Shown: positions 17,543 through 28,801 of the stretch, piece after piece
Numbering within the stretch: position 1 is the stretch's first letter
Layout: the number at the start of each line of letters is the position of its first letter
Assembly (NCBI GenBank): GCA_030407315.1
Contig: JALQPE010002964.1
Coordinates: forward strand, 1 to 33,649
From: Asparagopsis taxiformis
Taxonomy: Eukaryota; Rhodophyta; Florideophyceae; Bonnemaisoniales; Bonnemaisoniaceae
Direction of reading: 5' to 3'
Length of the DNA stretch: 33,649 bases
The notes under the pieces: model-generated
What the model was told of the DNA's origin: nothing
The model's database searches: none
What the model saw: only the letters and a program-made list of their open reading frames with translations
Program-made: the position numbers and the translations under genes

Positions 17543-19686
17543 CTAGCCGTCGGAAAACTGTTCTTCCTCTTCGTCCTCACTATGATAGTGAACTAGATAT
17601 CCAGGTTGTCCCGGCAGAAGAGGCACTACCGGGGCCACACTCGGTGTGTGCATTACATCCTTGCGAGGTTCTGTCGTCTTCATCCGCATCATTCGGAGCT
17701 GCCCTGTCTTCGGCCTACCATCTTTCTTGACCGGGATGGGAACAACTGTCTTGTGGCGAACATTGACAGGTGCCGGTTGACTTTGCCTTGCAGACCGGCG
17801 CGGAGCATTGGCGATGACTTCTTCTTCGAATCCCAACCGCCTGATGAAACCAAACGAAACATTGTCGGGAATCGGATACGACGCATTCCTGAAATACGTG
17901 TGATACCTCGTTGTCGTGTGTGACACAACTCTGTCGACATGCCCTGCCCCGGCATGTTGTACATGGCCGTGACCGATGAAGACTGAACGTGGCGGAACGA
18001 TTACCTTCTTCAGCTTCATCGTCTTGGCGTACATATCTAATTCCAGCGCTTTGGAAAAGACGTACTTGTGGGACCCTGGACACACCCAGATAGGGAATGG
18101 GTCATCTCCGTTGGCAATAACAAAGTAACCCGGAAGTTGATCTTTGCGGTCGCGAGGAGGAACAGGGAAATCATTGTGTGGGACCTGCCGAGGACACCCC
18201 TTTCCCGTTATCAAAAACCGTCCCCCAGATGCCGGCATGACAAGTTTTTCTCCCGGTAAACCGCACTCCTCCAGCCCTGTCAGCCGGACAAGGATTCCCA
18301 ACCACACATCCAGCAGGGCTCGCCGCGTCACAAACTTGAACCGGTCGATATGCGTCTCATCGTTCTCGGCATAGTCAACCAGGCAGTGGCGCGTAGACGT
18401 GAAGCGAGCCCTCCCCTCATTCCGGTTCTTCTCGTCTGTTTCATCGTCCCCCGTATTGACAATGGGACTCCACAGCTGCCGGTTCCCAGGGTCCTTGTGC
18501 ACCTGCTCCCCCTCCCACGTTCCCAAAAAGTACCGAAACAATTCCTGGTTAGGAATTTCTTCCATGAGACCCAAGTCAAATGGGAACTTGTCCGACGCAT
18601 CTAGGTAGCTTACATCCGCGAAATTGTGCATCACCGTATACCCTCGCTCGTTGATTTCCGTTCGGCAATTGTGGAAGTACGCCATACCAGTGCCGGCCTC
18701 ATACGAATCCTTCCAGCTTGTAGACATTCGCGCAACCTGAGCGAAGTCCAGCCTCGAGGGTAGAAACGTCGATGTAGGCTCACACATCGCCTTGGCAGCC
18801 ATCTTCCACGCTGCGAAGAACATCGGATAGACGTGATCGATTTCGAATAGCACACGAGCCCGATGTTCTTCCGGAATATGCAGCCCCTCAAACACAGGGT
18901 CCATCGCCACTTGCTTCAAATACCTCACCTCTCTGCCCTCCTCATCGATTTCCACACTCTCCAATAACAACCTGAGCTCAATCGGGGGCAGACAGCCAAC
19001 CCTCACCGATGCGATGACATCCGCGGGACGCTGCGCCAGATGATGCCCTTCGGCTCGGTCTTCGAAATCGTCAGGAAGAGACGGCATACGGTCGTCGAAG
19101 AGGAGGTCGTCTTCAGAAGGAGAGTCACGAACGATGTAACCGTCTTCATCGACTTCCACTCCTTCCGGAACAGTGAATGTAATTGTCACTTCGCGGACCC
19201 CCTTGCTTTCGACTTGGCCCTCGTCTGCACCCTGTTTGTCTTCCTCGTCCGAAGCGGTATGGACAGATTCTTGGTTGGAGGGAGTCGCACCAGCACGTTG
19301 GTTATCTTGGGGGACAATCTCAACGGCAGAATCGGGGGAACGGGCGGAGTCTTCGTCAACCTCATCACCGGAAGCAGTGGCTTGTTGTTGATCGGTGGTT
19401 TATCAACAACGGCCTGCTCTTCTTCCCCGGCGGATTGTTGTACCACAACCGGCTCTTCTTCCTCGAGGCGTGTGCTCCCCGTCGAGCGAAGTCGCTGTGA
19501 ACGGCGGCGGATGCCATGCGAAGCAGGCTCATGTTCGACATTCCGCTGCTTCTTGTGAGTGAGTCTCACATTGGCAGCAGAAGGGCGGCGTTTGCGTCGA
19601 GCCTTAGTCTTCTTCTTCAATGTCGGATTGAAAAACTCTTTCAAGTTCGTTTCCAAATCCTGTAAACGCGTGGTTCTCCGTCGCAT
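17543..19686 (-). CDS. 2OG-Fe(II) oxygenase-like protein (PHYH-like fold) with disordered N-terminus
   Basis: The ATG is at 19686-19684. The first about 100 residues are basic then acidic (KKKTKARRKRRPS is a nuclear signal candidate). The frame then shifts, and the open frame below runs to the stop at 17543. A GT-AG interval 19443-19361 (83 bp) would join the two; a one-base slip near 19395 is the alternative. The 548-residue main frame, counted from codon 19189, shows NERGYTVMHNF (about 180), VPHNDFP (His338 and Asp340 of an HxD motif), WVCPGSHKYV (about 368), GHVQHAGAGH with His412 as likely distal ligand, and TTRYHTYF with Arg428 as likely 2-oxoglutarate anchor. The same layout occurs at 29.9-30.77 kb. 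The C-terminus is basic then acidic. The substrate is unknown; a chromatin or nucleic-acid role is inferred from neighbours. Confidence 0.62.
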
Positions 19687-19726
19687 TCGAACCTCACTGC
19701 ACTACGGTGTTGAAAAGGGGGCCTCA

Positions 19727-20580
19727 GACAGTACTGCGAGACAGTGATTTTTACTGTCTGAGACAGTAAAAATCACTATGCGGCAAATGAAAATTAATGC
19801 CACACTTGGAGACAGTGATTTGCACTGTCTGGCAGACAGTACGGAACACTGTCTGCAGACAGTAAAAAACACTGTCTCACAGTACTGTCTGAGGCAGTGA
19901 ATGGAGACAGTAAAAATTAATGATTTATTCAATAGTTGGATATGATGTAATTTACTGTACTGGGCAGTGTTGGCGGATAGTGTTTTGTATTGGCCAAGGC
20001 AACATGGCCGGATAGTGAAATACGCTGCCTGGGACAATAGATGGAACCAACACGGTGCACTGTCCTGGGCAGTACCTGGAGACAGTGATTTTCACTGTCC
20101 TGGGCAGTACCTGGAGACAGTGATTTTCACTGTCCTGGGCAGTACCTGTAGACAGTACTTTGTGCTGCCCTGGGCAGTACCTGTAGACAGTACTTTGTGC
20201 TGCCCTGGGCAGCACCTGTAGACAGTACTTTGTGCTGCCCTGGGCAGCACCTGTAGACAGTATTTCGTGCTGCCCTGGGCAGCACCTGTAGACAGTACTT
20301 TGTGCTGCCCTGGGCAGCACCTGTAGACAGTACTTTGTGCTGCCCTGGGCAGCACCTGTAGACAGTATTTCGTGCTGCCCTGGGCAGCACCTGTAGACAG
20401 TACTTTGTGCTGCCCTGGGCAGCACCTGTAGACAGTATTTCGTGCTGCTCTGGGCAGCACCTGGAGACAGTATTTCGTGCTGCCCTGGGCAGCACCTGGA
20501 GACAGTATTTCGTGCTGCCCTGGGCAGCACCTGGAGACAGTATTTCGTGCTGCCCTGGGCAGCACCTGGAGACAGTAAAA
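19727..20580. repeat. Array I: GACAGT palindromes and a 35-bp minisatellite
   Basis: The left part (19727-19910) holds ACTGTCTGAGACAGT and ACTGTCTGCAGACAGT hairpins. From about 20066 to 20580 about 15 units of exactly 35 bp follow; the repeated TGGGCAG starts at 20066, 20101, 20136, 20171 and 20206. The mature unit contains GTGCTGCCCTGGGCAGCAC, a perfect 19-bp palindrome with one central base, then CTGTAGACAGTA. Sequence drifts gradually along the array: CAGTACC becomes CAGCACC, and CTGTAG becomes CTGGAG. The long minus-strand frames here are only translations of the repeat. Confidence 0.92.
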
Positions 20581-21279
20581 GTAGTGTCCTGATATAGTAA
20601 AATTCGGTGTCTGGGAGTGGTGGATGAGATGGAGCGTCACGCTGTCGTGGGCATCTTTCTGGGGTAGAGGAAGGCAGTTCTAGCGCTATGAGGATGGGGC
20701 ATGGACGGTATTCATATGGGAATGGACAGAATAGTACGGCTAGGAATTTTTATTTCGTAGTGACTATGAGCTAGCGAGAGGTATACGCGGTAGGATAGGT
20801 AGCAATCTAAGAGGGTGCGATATGGGAAGCTTCACTCTGGATTTGTTTATTTGCGCAGGCTACATTGAGAATAAACAATCCCTATGTTAAAAATGCTACT
20901 ACAACTAACACTATTCCGACGAGTAAAACTAAAACTACTAGAAAAGTCTAGAAATCTATCAACTGATTGAGCTGCATGAATAAGCTAGGAAATGAAGAGA
21001 AGAAGAAAAAATGATGTAGAGAAAGGAAACAAGTTAGTGACGTTGAATTGGAGAGGGAAATTGATGGTGATTAGGAGACTAACGTACCTTAACAAATACC
21101 ATTGCATCCCAAATTGAGATATGTACTCACAGGCAGAAAAGAAAATTAGTGGAGAAGTGGTAAGAGAGAAAGATAAATGAAAGTAGAATTGGAACACTCA
21201 CCGACTGGAAACCTGAGAAAGAGAAAACGAATAGAAAACTGGGTTAGTGGCGTGAGTTGTGGAAACGTACCATCATGGT
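20581..21279. other. Spacer, no gene supported
   Basis: No conserved frame is seen. The interval 20980-21260 is purine-rich on the plus strand (GAGAAGAAGAAAAAATGATG) with splice-like steps, but I cannot assemble a protein from it. Confidence 0.35.
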
Positions 21280-21420
21280 TCATATCCGTCGGAGACAAAG
21301 CAACAACTTTGGCCTTGGGAGCCGTATTGATGATCTAAAACTTACGCTTTGGAAGCAGTTTAGATGATCTATACGGCTTCCACGGCCAGGGTTGTTGCTT
21401 TGCTTCCGACGGATATGAAG
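21280..21420. repeat. Long imperfect hairpin (about 60-bp arms)
   Basis: The left arm, TCATATCCGTCGGAGACAAA then GCAACAAC (21280-21307), continues through TTGGCC, GGAGCCGTAT and GATGATCTAAA to 21339. The right arm (21359-21419) returns TTTAGATGATCTATACGGC, GGCCAGGGTTGTTGCTTTGC and TTCCGACGGATATGA. The loop is about 20 nt (ACTTACGCTTTGGAAGCAG). Arms are mismatched at a few places and flanked by near-complementary CATC/GATG steps. It is either a small foldback transposon or a precursor-like RNA hairpin. Confidence 0.75.
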
Positions 21421-22378
21421 ATGGAAACAGGGATCTCCAGAATCTGTTGTTTAAGTAGCACTCTGCGGGCGGAAATGACGTGTACTCTAACAATAGAGGG
21501 ATGAATTTGAAACGGAGCGGTGCGATGGGAGGCCCAGAAAAACGATACCTAGGGTGCGAATTACGCTTTGAAGCACATGACCTGGCAGAACAGGCGCAAA
21601 ATTATTGTATCTTCTACCGCCTTCTCTAGTCTATAATGACGTCATCACTACAGAAATATAGGAAAAACACTAGCATATCGGGCCTACTGGAAAGGGGGAG
21701 GCGAGGAGTAGGAAAAATGGCGCACTTTCCTGGACGAGGAGTCCGCGCTTCCAGTGATGATTTGGACGGTATATATCGATGACGTCATTGCATGCTCTGA
21801 GCACACTTGGCAGGCAGTCAAAGCGGGCCACGTGGATGTGGGCGGCTAGGAAACAGCAGTGTGGGAGAAATTTTATAATTTTCATGTTGCAAGCGAGCAG
21901 TGAATCTGCATTGCAATATATAAATTTATGCTAATTTAAGATATCACACCGAGTACGATTCAACGAGAGATTGTGCTTTCAACTTGTAAATAGGGCCGAA
22001 AATGGTAGAGTATACGAGTAGGAAGTACGTGTATGAGAAAATCAGATTCAGTATTAGTGCCTAGAGCATCACTGCGAAATAAACGGCCGTTTTCCGGAAA
22101 TGGATACATCTTGGCTGGGTTTGTGGTTAGGGGATGCGATACAAGATAGCAAAACGATGTTGAGTCCGGATGAAATAGCAATCAATGTGCATAAAGCAAT
22201 GAGCATAGGGCAAAGCATTGTGGTGAACCAGTTCATTGGATCGAATGAAAGCCTGGAAAGGTTTCGTAACGGTTAAAAGTAGTAGTACTGTATTGAGATA
22301 GTAGTCATGTCATAGAAGTTTAGAGTTGTATTCTATGCCACAAAACTGAGCGAAGAAGAAAAGAACAAAAACATCAAG
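21421..22378. other. Upstream region of the transposase gene
   Basis: No gene is supported. TATATAAATTTATG at about 21916 is TATA-like but lies over 450 bp before the ATG at 22379. Two TGACGTCAT sites (about 21638 and 21779) are present; this matches the CRE/bZIP consensus, but I have no evidence of use. Confidence 0.35.
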
Positions 22379-25300
22379 ATGGCTCCGAGACGGACTCCTA
22401 TTCGAAAGAAAACCACAAGTCGTAGGACAAAGGCGAGATTCGATTCACTCAATGTGGCCAGTCCCAGTAAACAGCTTCCTGGGAAACTGCAGGGAGAAAT
22501 CCGCAGCAGTGATGCAGCCTGCATGAACAAAGAAATCCCGAGAGGTAATGAGCTACGACGTGAGTGTACCACAGATGACCTATTGGAGTCCCCAATCCCT
22601 ATGGGTGACACAATAGAAGGTTGTATTGATGTGTACAGCAACAACGATGAAGCTGGAAGTGACATCTACGTAGCATCGAGCACGCTAATGGAATCGGAAG
22701 AAGCAACCGACGAGGTTCTGATTCCATTTCAACTGGAGGCCCGATAGACCGAAATGCTGGGGATGAAGCATGTGGTGATTTCAAGGCATTACTACAATGG
22801 CCTGCGATGTATGGGGCTCTTCAGCTGAGTGGAACTCAAAGAATGACAAGAGCCCACTATGAAGGTACCCTGTTCGGAATGAATTTCCGCAGAGATCCAA
22901 GTGAGCACGTCCCGTCGGACTCTGTGATGCGACAGAAGATACTACCATTCTTGAGGAAACACTGCTATGCAAAGAGCTGTGACATCGAGTTTCCGATAGA
23001 CCTTCGAAAGAGCGGAGCAAGAGCTGCACAGCATCGAGGTGCAGTAGGAACCCGTGGAACAACAGATGACAGAGACAATTGTGGAGGAATGGCGAAAGTT
23101 CGTATTGTACTCCCAAGCACATGGGCTCTGAAAGATGTCCAGACTCGACCAATCTTTGAATCATTCCGCAGTGATGCGAACAATCGAAGCTCAGAAGGAG
23201 AAAAATCAACCGCAGAGTGCAGCATTGAAGATTCGTTCATTGCAAAGTGCAGGAGGGGTTTTTGAGCGACCCATTCGTTCGCACAGCAGTTGTTCCCATT
23301 GACAGCGATGGGAAAAAGGGTTTGAAGCACATTTATGTACCTGATGGAACAGCAATTCGAATCCGATGTCATCCAGGAGCTCGTCAGGTTGCCGTCATCG
23401 AAAGAGCAAAAGGGTTCAGGAAGAATGACAGAGATGGTGGGAAACCGAAGAGGAGAAGAGTGGCGGTTACGTCGTTGTGGGAACTTCATGCTAGGACCAT
23501 AGTTACCTATGAGGCTCGACACGACGGTGAGCATGATGTGCATGTCGAAAAATATCTGCAGCCGCGAATGTCACATCTATTGGAATGGGAGAGGCAGCAT
23601 GCTCTGCGAGCGATATCGCAATGTGTAATCGGAGCAGGAGCCAAGGGAAAAGAAACACGAGCTGGGGACGTGATAACCGTTCTATTACCAATTGGAATGG
23701 AAGAGGGTGATATTGTTCCACACGTCGTATTGGTGAACAGGTATTTGAAAGAGCAGGTCGGAGAAGCATCCACCATGTTACTTTGCTTTTCACCGGGCGC
23801 GAGCTTTGCTGAAGCCAGAACCCGCCCGATAGACTAGGAAGCCCCAACTATGAAGAAATTCGTGTTTCAGGGGTGTTCTCGGATGGTTTCGGAGACCACA
23901 GGTCGCAATGGCACCCAGCGTCTCCGCGAGAAGATGCACCATGTTGGGGAAAGCTGGAGGATGGTCGAAACTACTTTGTTTACCGATTTCTCCTTTACAC
24001 GGATGACTTTGAACCATTCACAAGCAGGAAGGGAAGTTTTGGTGGATGCTATATGTTACCTCTCAATCTACCGCCTCGGAAAAGGGGAAGCTACCAAGCG
24101 GTTCGAGTGATTGGTTTGCCACCTCCGGGAGTGTCCACAAATTGTGTATTGCGATATATCGTTCAAGATATAGTGCGAGGAAGCACAGAGGGTTTCCCAA
24201 CGAAAAATGCAGAGGGAGAAGATATTGTGGTATTTCTAGACCCAGTGGGGAGCATTGGAGACTATCCTGCAGTTTCACATACCCTGGATGTTCTTGGACA
24301 CACATCAAACTCTCCGTGCCACATCTGCAGTTTCCGCAAATATGACCTGAGCAGTACTGGTGGCACGAAGAATGCATACACTTCGGTAGTGAACGGGCAA
24401 ACATCGACGCATGCCAGGAGCAAGTATCGGAATGCATCGACACGTAAGGATGCCACAGAAACCCAGCTTCGCACTCTCGGACTGGCTGCAGAAGAAGGGG
24501 AAGATTTACCATTTCATGTCCTGAGCACTTCCTTGGAAGCAGTGCAGGAAGAAGTACCGAAGACGGAAAACGGAGTTTCAGTTGTCCCAGCAATTTTTGA
24601 CCCGTACCGTTCCGCAGTGATAGCACCTGACCATCTATTGTCTGGACTGGCACAAGATGTACTGAACGCTTGTATTTCAGCTGCCAGCCCACGAATTCGA
24701 GAGGTAGCTGAATTGCAAATTCTGGGCGCTCTGAAGAAGTTCAGGATGGGAAGGCAGAACCGTTTATTTGGAACCAACAATCTGCTTTCCATGAACATGA
24801 GTGACATATTCAGTGTGCTTCTGATAGCACCTATGGCATTCGAAAACGCAGCTCGAATGATGGATGGGAAAGGGGAAGGTCATCGTGAAAAATTTGATGG
24901 GGCCGTCAAACTAGTAGTGATGTTTCAGAAGCTGGTTTCGTGTATTAGTTTCATGCCCGTATGGTGGAAAGACGGTCCCCATGAAGTAGAGACGGCTGAC
25001 GGAGAAGGTGGCAGGAATGAATACATTCTGGGAAGAACTGTAGACTACGTGGAGACGTTGAATGAGTATTGTCGGAAAGTGAAGGGAGCAGGAGCACATT
25101 TGGACAAGCCTAATGTTCATCGTCTTGTCGAGTTTTGTGTTCATACGCTTCCTGCCTACGGCTCTGTGAAGCACGTGCAGGAGCTTATATTCGAACGGAT
25201 GCATCAGCCGCTGAAGAAAGGTGTGAGAATGTCCAATCACCAAAGCGAACAGCTTTCAGCGCTGGAATTAGTTCTTGCGGATGACTGGCAGACGAGAGTG

Positions 25301-26179
25301 GCCATTGTTTTGCGCGAAATCGGCATGGAGCCACAACATTGGTCCTCGTCCGAATGCTCTCAAATGGTCAACGTTCTTTCACAGGAGCTAGGGAGAGAAA
25401 TAGATGTGGAAGACGAGGTAGTGAAAAACTGCTTCCAGGAACCGGTTCTCCAGCTTCTCTCCCAGCGTCGAGGAAAGATATTGTCGGCGGATGGTGAAAT
25501 TGTGACGTGGAGAGGGCATGGAGGTATATCTATTGACGAGGTCAAGGAGTACATGAATGGAAAATGTGATATGGCAGAGGGTGCTGTAGGTGTTTTCAAA
25601 CGGTTCTTTACCGAAAGGTACGGAAGCGGAACAAGCGGGTGTGGAAAGTATGCCGAATGGGTGAGAAGAGTTTCTAGAAGCACTACGACAGAGTGGGGAA
25701 GCAGTGCAGAGGTCTGGCTCTCTAGAATCAGGAGCTATCATCCATGCTGTTTGCCCTGAACAGATGAAAGTGAGGATGGTGCAACTTCACAAGCGATTCT
25801 GTACCCGGCGTCTCGTCTCACATCAGAGATAATGCGGGGAAGAATTAATTATGAACCGCGGTTTTTTATTGTTCTAGCGTTCTTTATCCTGAGGAACGAG
25901 AGTGCGAGAGATGAGCAAGGTACAGCTTATGGAGTTTGCCTGGGTTGCGAAAAAACTGATGAAGGAGTGTTCAAGGTCGAAGAGAGGCGACGAACAGTAA
26001 TTGTGGAGATGAGTGAGGGAGTCACTGAGGTGTTTGGTATGCACTATTGCAATGGGAGTGTATGCGAATATGATGAGAACATGAGGGAGGTAAGGCACGG
26101 ACCCGGACTGCTGGAGGGTGGAGAGATATATGCACTATGTAGGCGAGACGGATTTCCACCGAGGGTGCATGATTTTTAG
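22379..26179 (+). mobile_element. Tnp2-like DNA transposase gene, in several frames
   Basis: The ATG at 22379 starts a basic then acidic 122-residue segment. Coding-type sequence then continues in shifted frames: about 22690-23265, 23247-23837, 23825-25759, and in frame beyond a TGA to 26179. The long piece has features of Tnp2/Plavaka/CACTA-group transposases: VYRFLLYTDDFEPF followed by GGCYMLPLNLPP, then DPVGSIGDYPAVSHTLDVLG with PCHICSF (a C-x2-C pair), an acidic-aromatic pair DPYRSAVIAPDHLLSG in the position of the DPxH block, and KPNVHRLVEF...ERMHQPLKKGVRMSN near the C-terminus. The enzyme would cut and join element ends in the nucleus. Frame changes near 22715, 23255 (a GGGGTTTTT run) and 23815, plus the TGA at 25757, mean either short introns (23741-23814 would fit) or decay. 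No terminal CACTA motif was found. Confidence 0.68.
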
Positions 26180-26292
26180 GGAAGAATAAAATGAATAACC
26201 AGATGCATCACATATGAATTGTACACTCTAGGGCGGTGGTGGATTGGTGCAAAGTAGTGGGGAGAGGATCTGAGAGGATGGAGGGAGGTATG

Positions 26293-26836
26293 CTTACAGC
26301 AAAGTCATCGTTACGATGACTTTGCTGTAAGGAAAACGTTTCCATTACAGTGGCCAAGAATGTTTTACCGGGTAAAAAAATCGGGCAGCTGTAATGATTT
26401 GCTTTCTTACAGCAAAGTCATCGTAACGATGACTTTGCTGTAAGGAACCGTTTCCTTGCAGTGGCCGAAGAATTTTTTACCGGGTAAAAAATCAGCAAGA
26501 AATTTTACCGGGTAAAAAAATTGTGGCCGCTGTAATGATTTGCTTTCTTACAGCAAGTCATCGTTACGATGACTTTGCTGTAAGAAAACGTTTCATTACA
26601 GCGGCCACAATTTTTTACCCGGTAAAGAAATCATGGCTACTGTAATGTTTTCTTTTCTTACAGCAAAGTCATCGTAACGATGACTTTGCTGTAAGAAAAC
26701 GTTTCATTACAGCGGCCACAATTTTTTTACCCGTAAAGAATCATGGCTGCTGTAATGTTTTCTTTTCTTACAGCAAAGTCATCGTAACGATGACTTTGCT
26801 GTAAGAAAACGTTTCATTACAGCAAATTCATCGATA
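26293..26836. repeat. Array D: palindromic repeats with CTTACAGCAAAGTCATCG arms
   Basis: Palindromes with arms CTTACAGCAAAGTCATCG and reverse complement around a 3-bp TTA or TAA centre lie at 26293-26331, 26406-26444, 26547-26584 (one base missing), 26657-26695 and 26767-26805. Between them are TTTTACC[C/G]GGTAAAA palindromes (about 26363, 26474, 26501, 26608; decayed near 26729) set inside CATTACAGYGGCC...GCTGTAATG. The repeat period falls from about 113-140 to 110 bp along the array. It lies left of the best ParB-oxygenase gene. Confidence 0.92.
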
Positions 26837-27506
26837 GTTAAGGTTAAGTAACCAACTTTAGGATGTCCAGAGGACCTGCTCGTTGTAAGGAATAAGGAAT
26901 ATTGATCAACTGACGAAGAGGAAGCATTTTGAATCGACTAGGGTAGGAACGCAATGAGATTTGGTATGCAAGAAAACTGAATCGCAGTAGTGAATAGGTA
27001 GTTGAAATGAATTCATATTGATGTTCTTTGGTGTATTGTCCATTGGAGCACATTGAAAACCATTTATATGATCACCGTTTAAATAGTCTATGAATCCTTT
27101 GCAGCCGAGTACGCCAATAGGAAGAAATTCAAGCAGTGGCCTGCACGGGAACCGTTCATTTGTGAGTAGCAAAAGTTAGTGTAGAAATGAATTTTTCAGA
27201 CTTGTAGGAGAGGTGGATCGTAGTAAATGTATAAAACTCACGTAGAATCGATTGATAGGAATCAATGGTACGGAAGAAGAAGCGAGGTGGAGAGTGTGTG
27301 GATGAAATAGGTTGTTGGAATATGAATGATAATTGACGTGGTGAGGTAAACGGGTTCGATTGCATTATATGCGCTAGAGGTACATACTATTAGGTGTAGA
27401 TTGATGGAAAGGGCTAAACGCTTTGTGGAGGTATCAGGATCAGGTAGAGTCAGAGGTGCTGAGCGGGTGCAGCGTAAGGTTCATCAGGACTGAACGTAGG
27501 TAGGGA
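26837..27506. other. Upstream region of the copy 2 ParB gene
   Basis: No gene is supported. The first part after the array reads as AT-rich unique DNA. The last 100 bp before the ATG at 27507 should contain the promoter and leader; no convincing TATA element could be assigned. Confidence 0.35.
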
Positions 27507-28796
27507 ATGTCTTGTCCGGACAGTATAAGAGAGGAAGCTGAGAGACGGGAAGCGCACTCGGAGGTACCACAATTGTGGATTTCATCGTCTACACAACATT
27601 TGAACAGAGAACCGATTGAACGAACTGAGATTGCAGGGATTACAATGGGAGACAATAGTATCATGAATACTACAGCGGAGAAGAGCAATTCTCCTTCTGC
27701 TGAAGAGAAAAGCATCACTATTGCTCAGTACAGCTCTTCTAAAGTGCAAGTTGATCCTCGCAAAGTGAAATTTCCGACAGTGACCTCCCGTTTGGTGCGA
27801 CCGGGTCGTGTAAACGAACTGGCCAGCATTTTCATGGATAGAGGTTTCTCTACCACTGGAACTATGATTACAGTCTGCAAAATGGAAGATAACGAAGGAG
27901 ACGAGTTTTACTGCATCGATGGCTCTCATCGCATAGCTGCTCTGCAACTATGCCTGGAGAAGTACTCAGGAAAGAACAGGGATTCCTTGGAATTGGTTTG
28001 GGTACAACAGTTGATTGCGCCGAACGGGCGTCTAATTTTCGATGCGCTGGAGGTTCTGAAACTGTCTCTCGAAGCCAATATACAAACTCACGATGTCGCT
28101 TCTGTGAGCATTGCCGACAATGTGTGTGCGGTCATAGAGTTTCTCAGGTTTTCCAACCAGATGGATCTTCCTGTTGTCCGGCTTATTCCTATTCTGAAAG
28201 AAGTGAGCTATATTCTGCCGTCCGACAGGAACCGTTCGGAGAACTCGTATAGGCAGTACATCAACATTGCGAAGGGGTTCAATCGCACAGACAGCGTTGC
28301 TTTCGTGTACTGGAGCTCTATCCCTAGCGTTTACAATGCTTTGGATAGGAACAGAGAAATCGAGGATGCAAGAACCGAGGGAAGAGATCCGGACTTTTCT
28401 CGAATTGACTCTGCCGATATGTACGGGTGCGTGCTCGATCTTGTCAATAACGCAATATTCCGCAATGGCACGGACGGACGCGGGACGCGCGATAAGGAGT
28501 GGTTCCAGTGGTTTGTGCTCGAGATGACAGCGTCGTGGACAAGGATGAGGAGGAAGAGAGGACTTGTCAGAAATATCGGAAGCGGAAGTCCGTTCACGAT
28601 GCGCACTTGGCTACTGGCTCTGTTGGCCATCTATGATATGGCAGAGGTCGTCCGCAAGTGGTTGAACTCTGCAACGATGGAGGAATTCGTGCGAACGGAT
28701 TTGGCAGCAGAAACGCGAAGGAGGTCGGGGATAATGATCATCGCATTGGAGAGCGCATTGTATTCGTCCTTGTCGACTTTCATGACGACGTGGTAG
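27507..28796 (+). CDS. ParB-like protein, copy 2 (intact frame)
   Basis: A 429-aa frame with an ATG at 27507; a later ATG at 27645 is a possible alternative. Residues about 75-150 form the ParB/sulfiredoxin-like domain: VDPRKVKFP, SRLVRPGRVNELASIFMDRG, then YCIDGSHRIAALQLCLEKY with DGSHR at 138-142. In bacteria this fold binds palindromic parS sites or nucleotides, and relatives are nucleases. A helical region follows with THDVASVSIADNVCAVIEFL, VYWSSIPSVYNALDR and DSADMYGCVLDLV. These three blocks are also found in the copies at 0.9-1.7 kb and 32.3-33.6 kb. The natural C-terminus is probably elsewhere: homology to copy 1 continues in the next frame from about 28802, and the GT-AG interval 28724-28800 would join them. 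It is bordered by palindrome array D on the left and element E on the right. Confidence 0.8.
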   Translation: MSCPDSIREEAERREAHSEVPQLWISSSTQHLNREPIERTEIAGITMGDNSIMNTTAEKSNSPSAEEKSITIAQYSSSKVQVDPRKVKFPTVTSRLVRPGRVNELASIFMDRGFSTTGTMITVCKMEDNEGDEFYCIDGSHRIAALQLCLEKYSGKNRDSLELVWVQQLIAPNGRLIFDALEVLKLSLEANIQTHDVASVSIADNVCAVIEFLRFSNQMDLPVVRLIPILKEVSYILPSDRNRSENSYRQYINIAKGFNRTDSVAFVYWSSIPSVYNALDRNREIEDARTEGRDPDFSRIDSADMYGCVLDLVNNAIFRNGTDGRGTRDKEWFQWFVLEMTASWTRMRRKRGLVRNIGSGSPFTMRTWLLALLAIYDMAEVVRKWLNSATMEEFVRTDLAAETRRRSGIMIIALESALYSSLSTFMTTW

Positions 28797-28801
28797 ACAG
28801 T

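Noticed and set aside
19952..20640. Long minus-strand open frames across the minisatellite
   Set aside because: The translation is a perfect reflection of the 35-bp repeat. The frames overlap one another in several registers and show no domain.
22379..26179. Classical CACTA element with CACTA termini
   Set aside because: I could not find paired CACTA/TAGTG ends around the transposase, so the call is kept at Tnp2-like.
26293..26836. CRISPR-like array of regular repeats
   Set aside because: The repeats are palindromes with similar spacers that are themselves repeats, and the context is eukaryotic with no cas genes.
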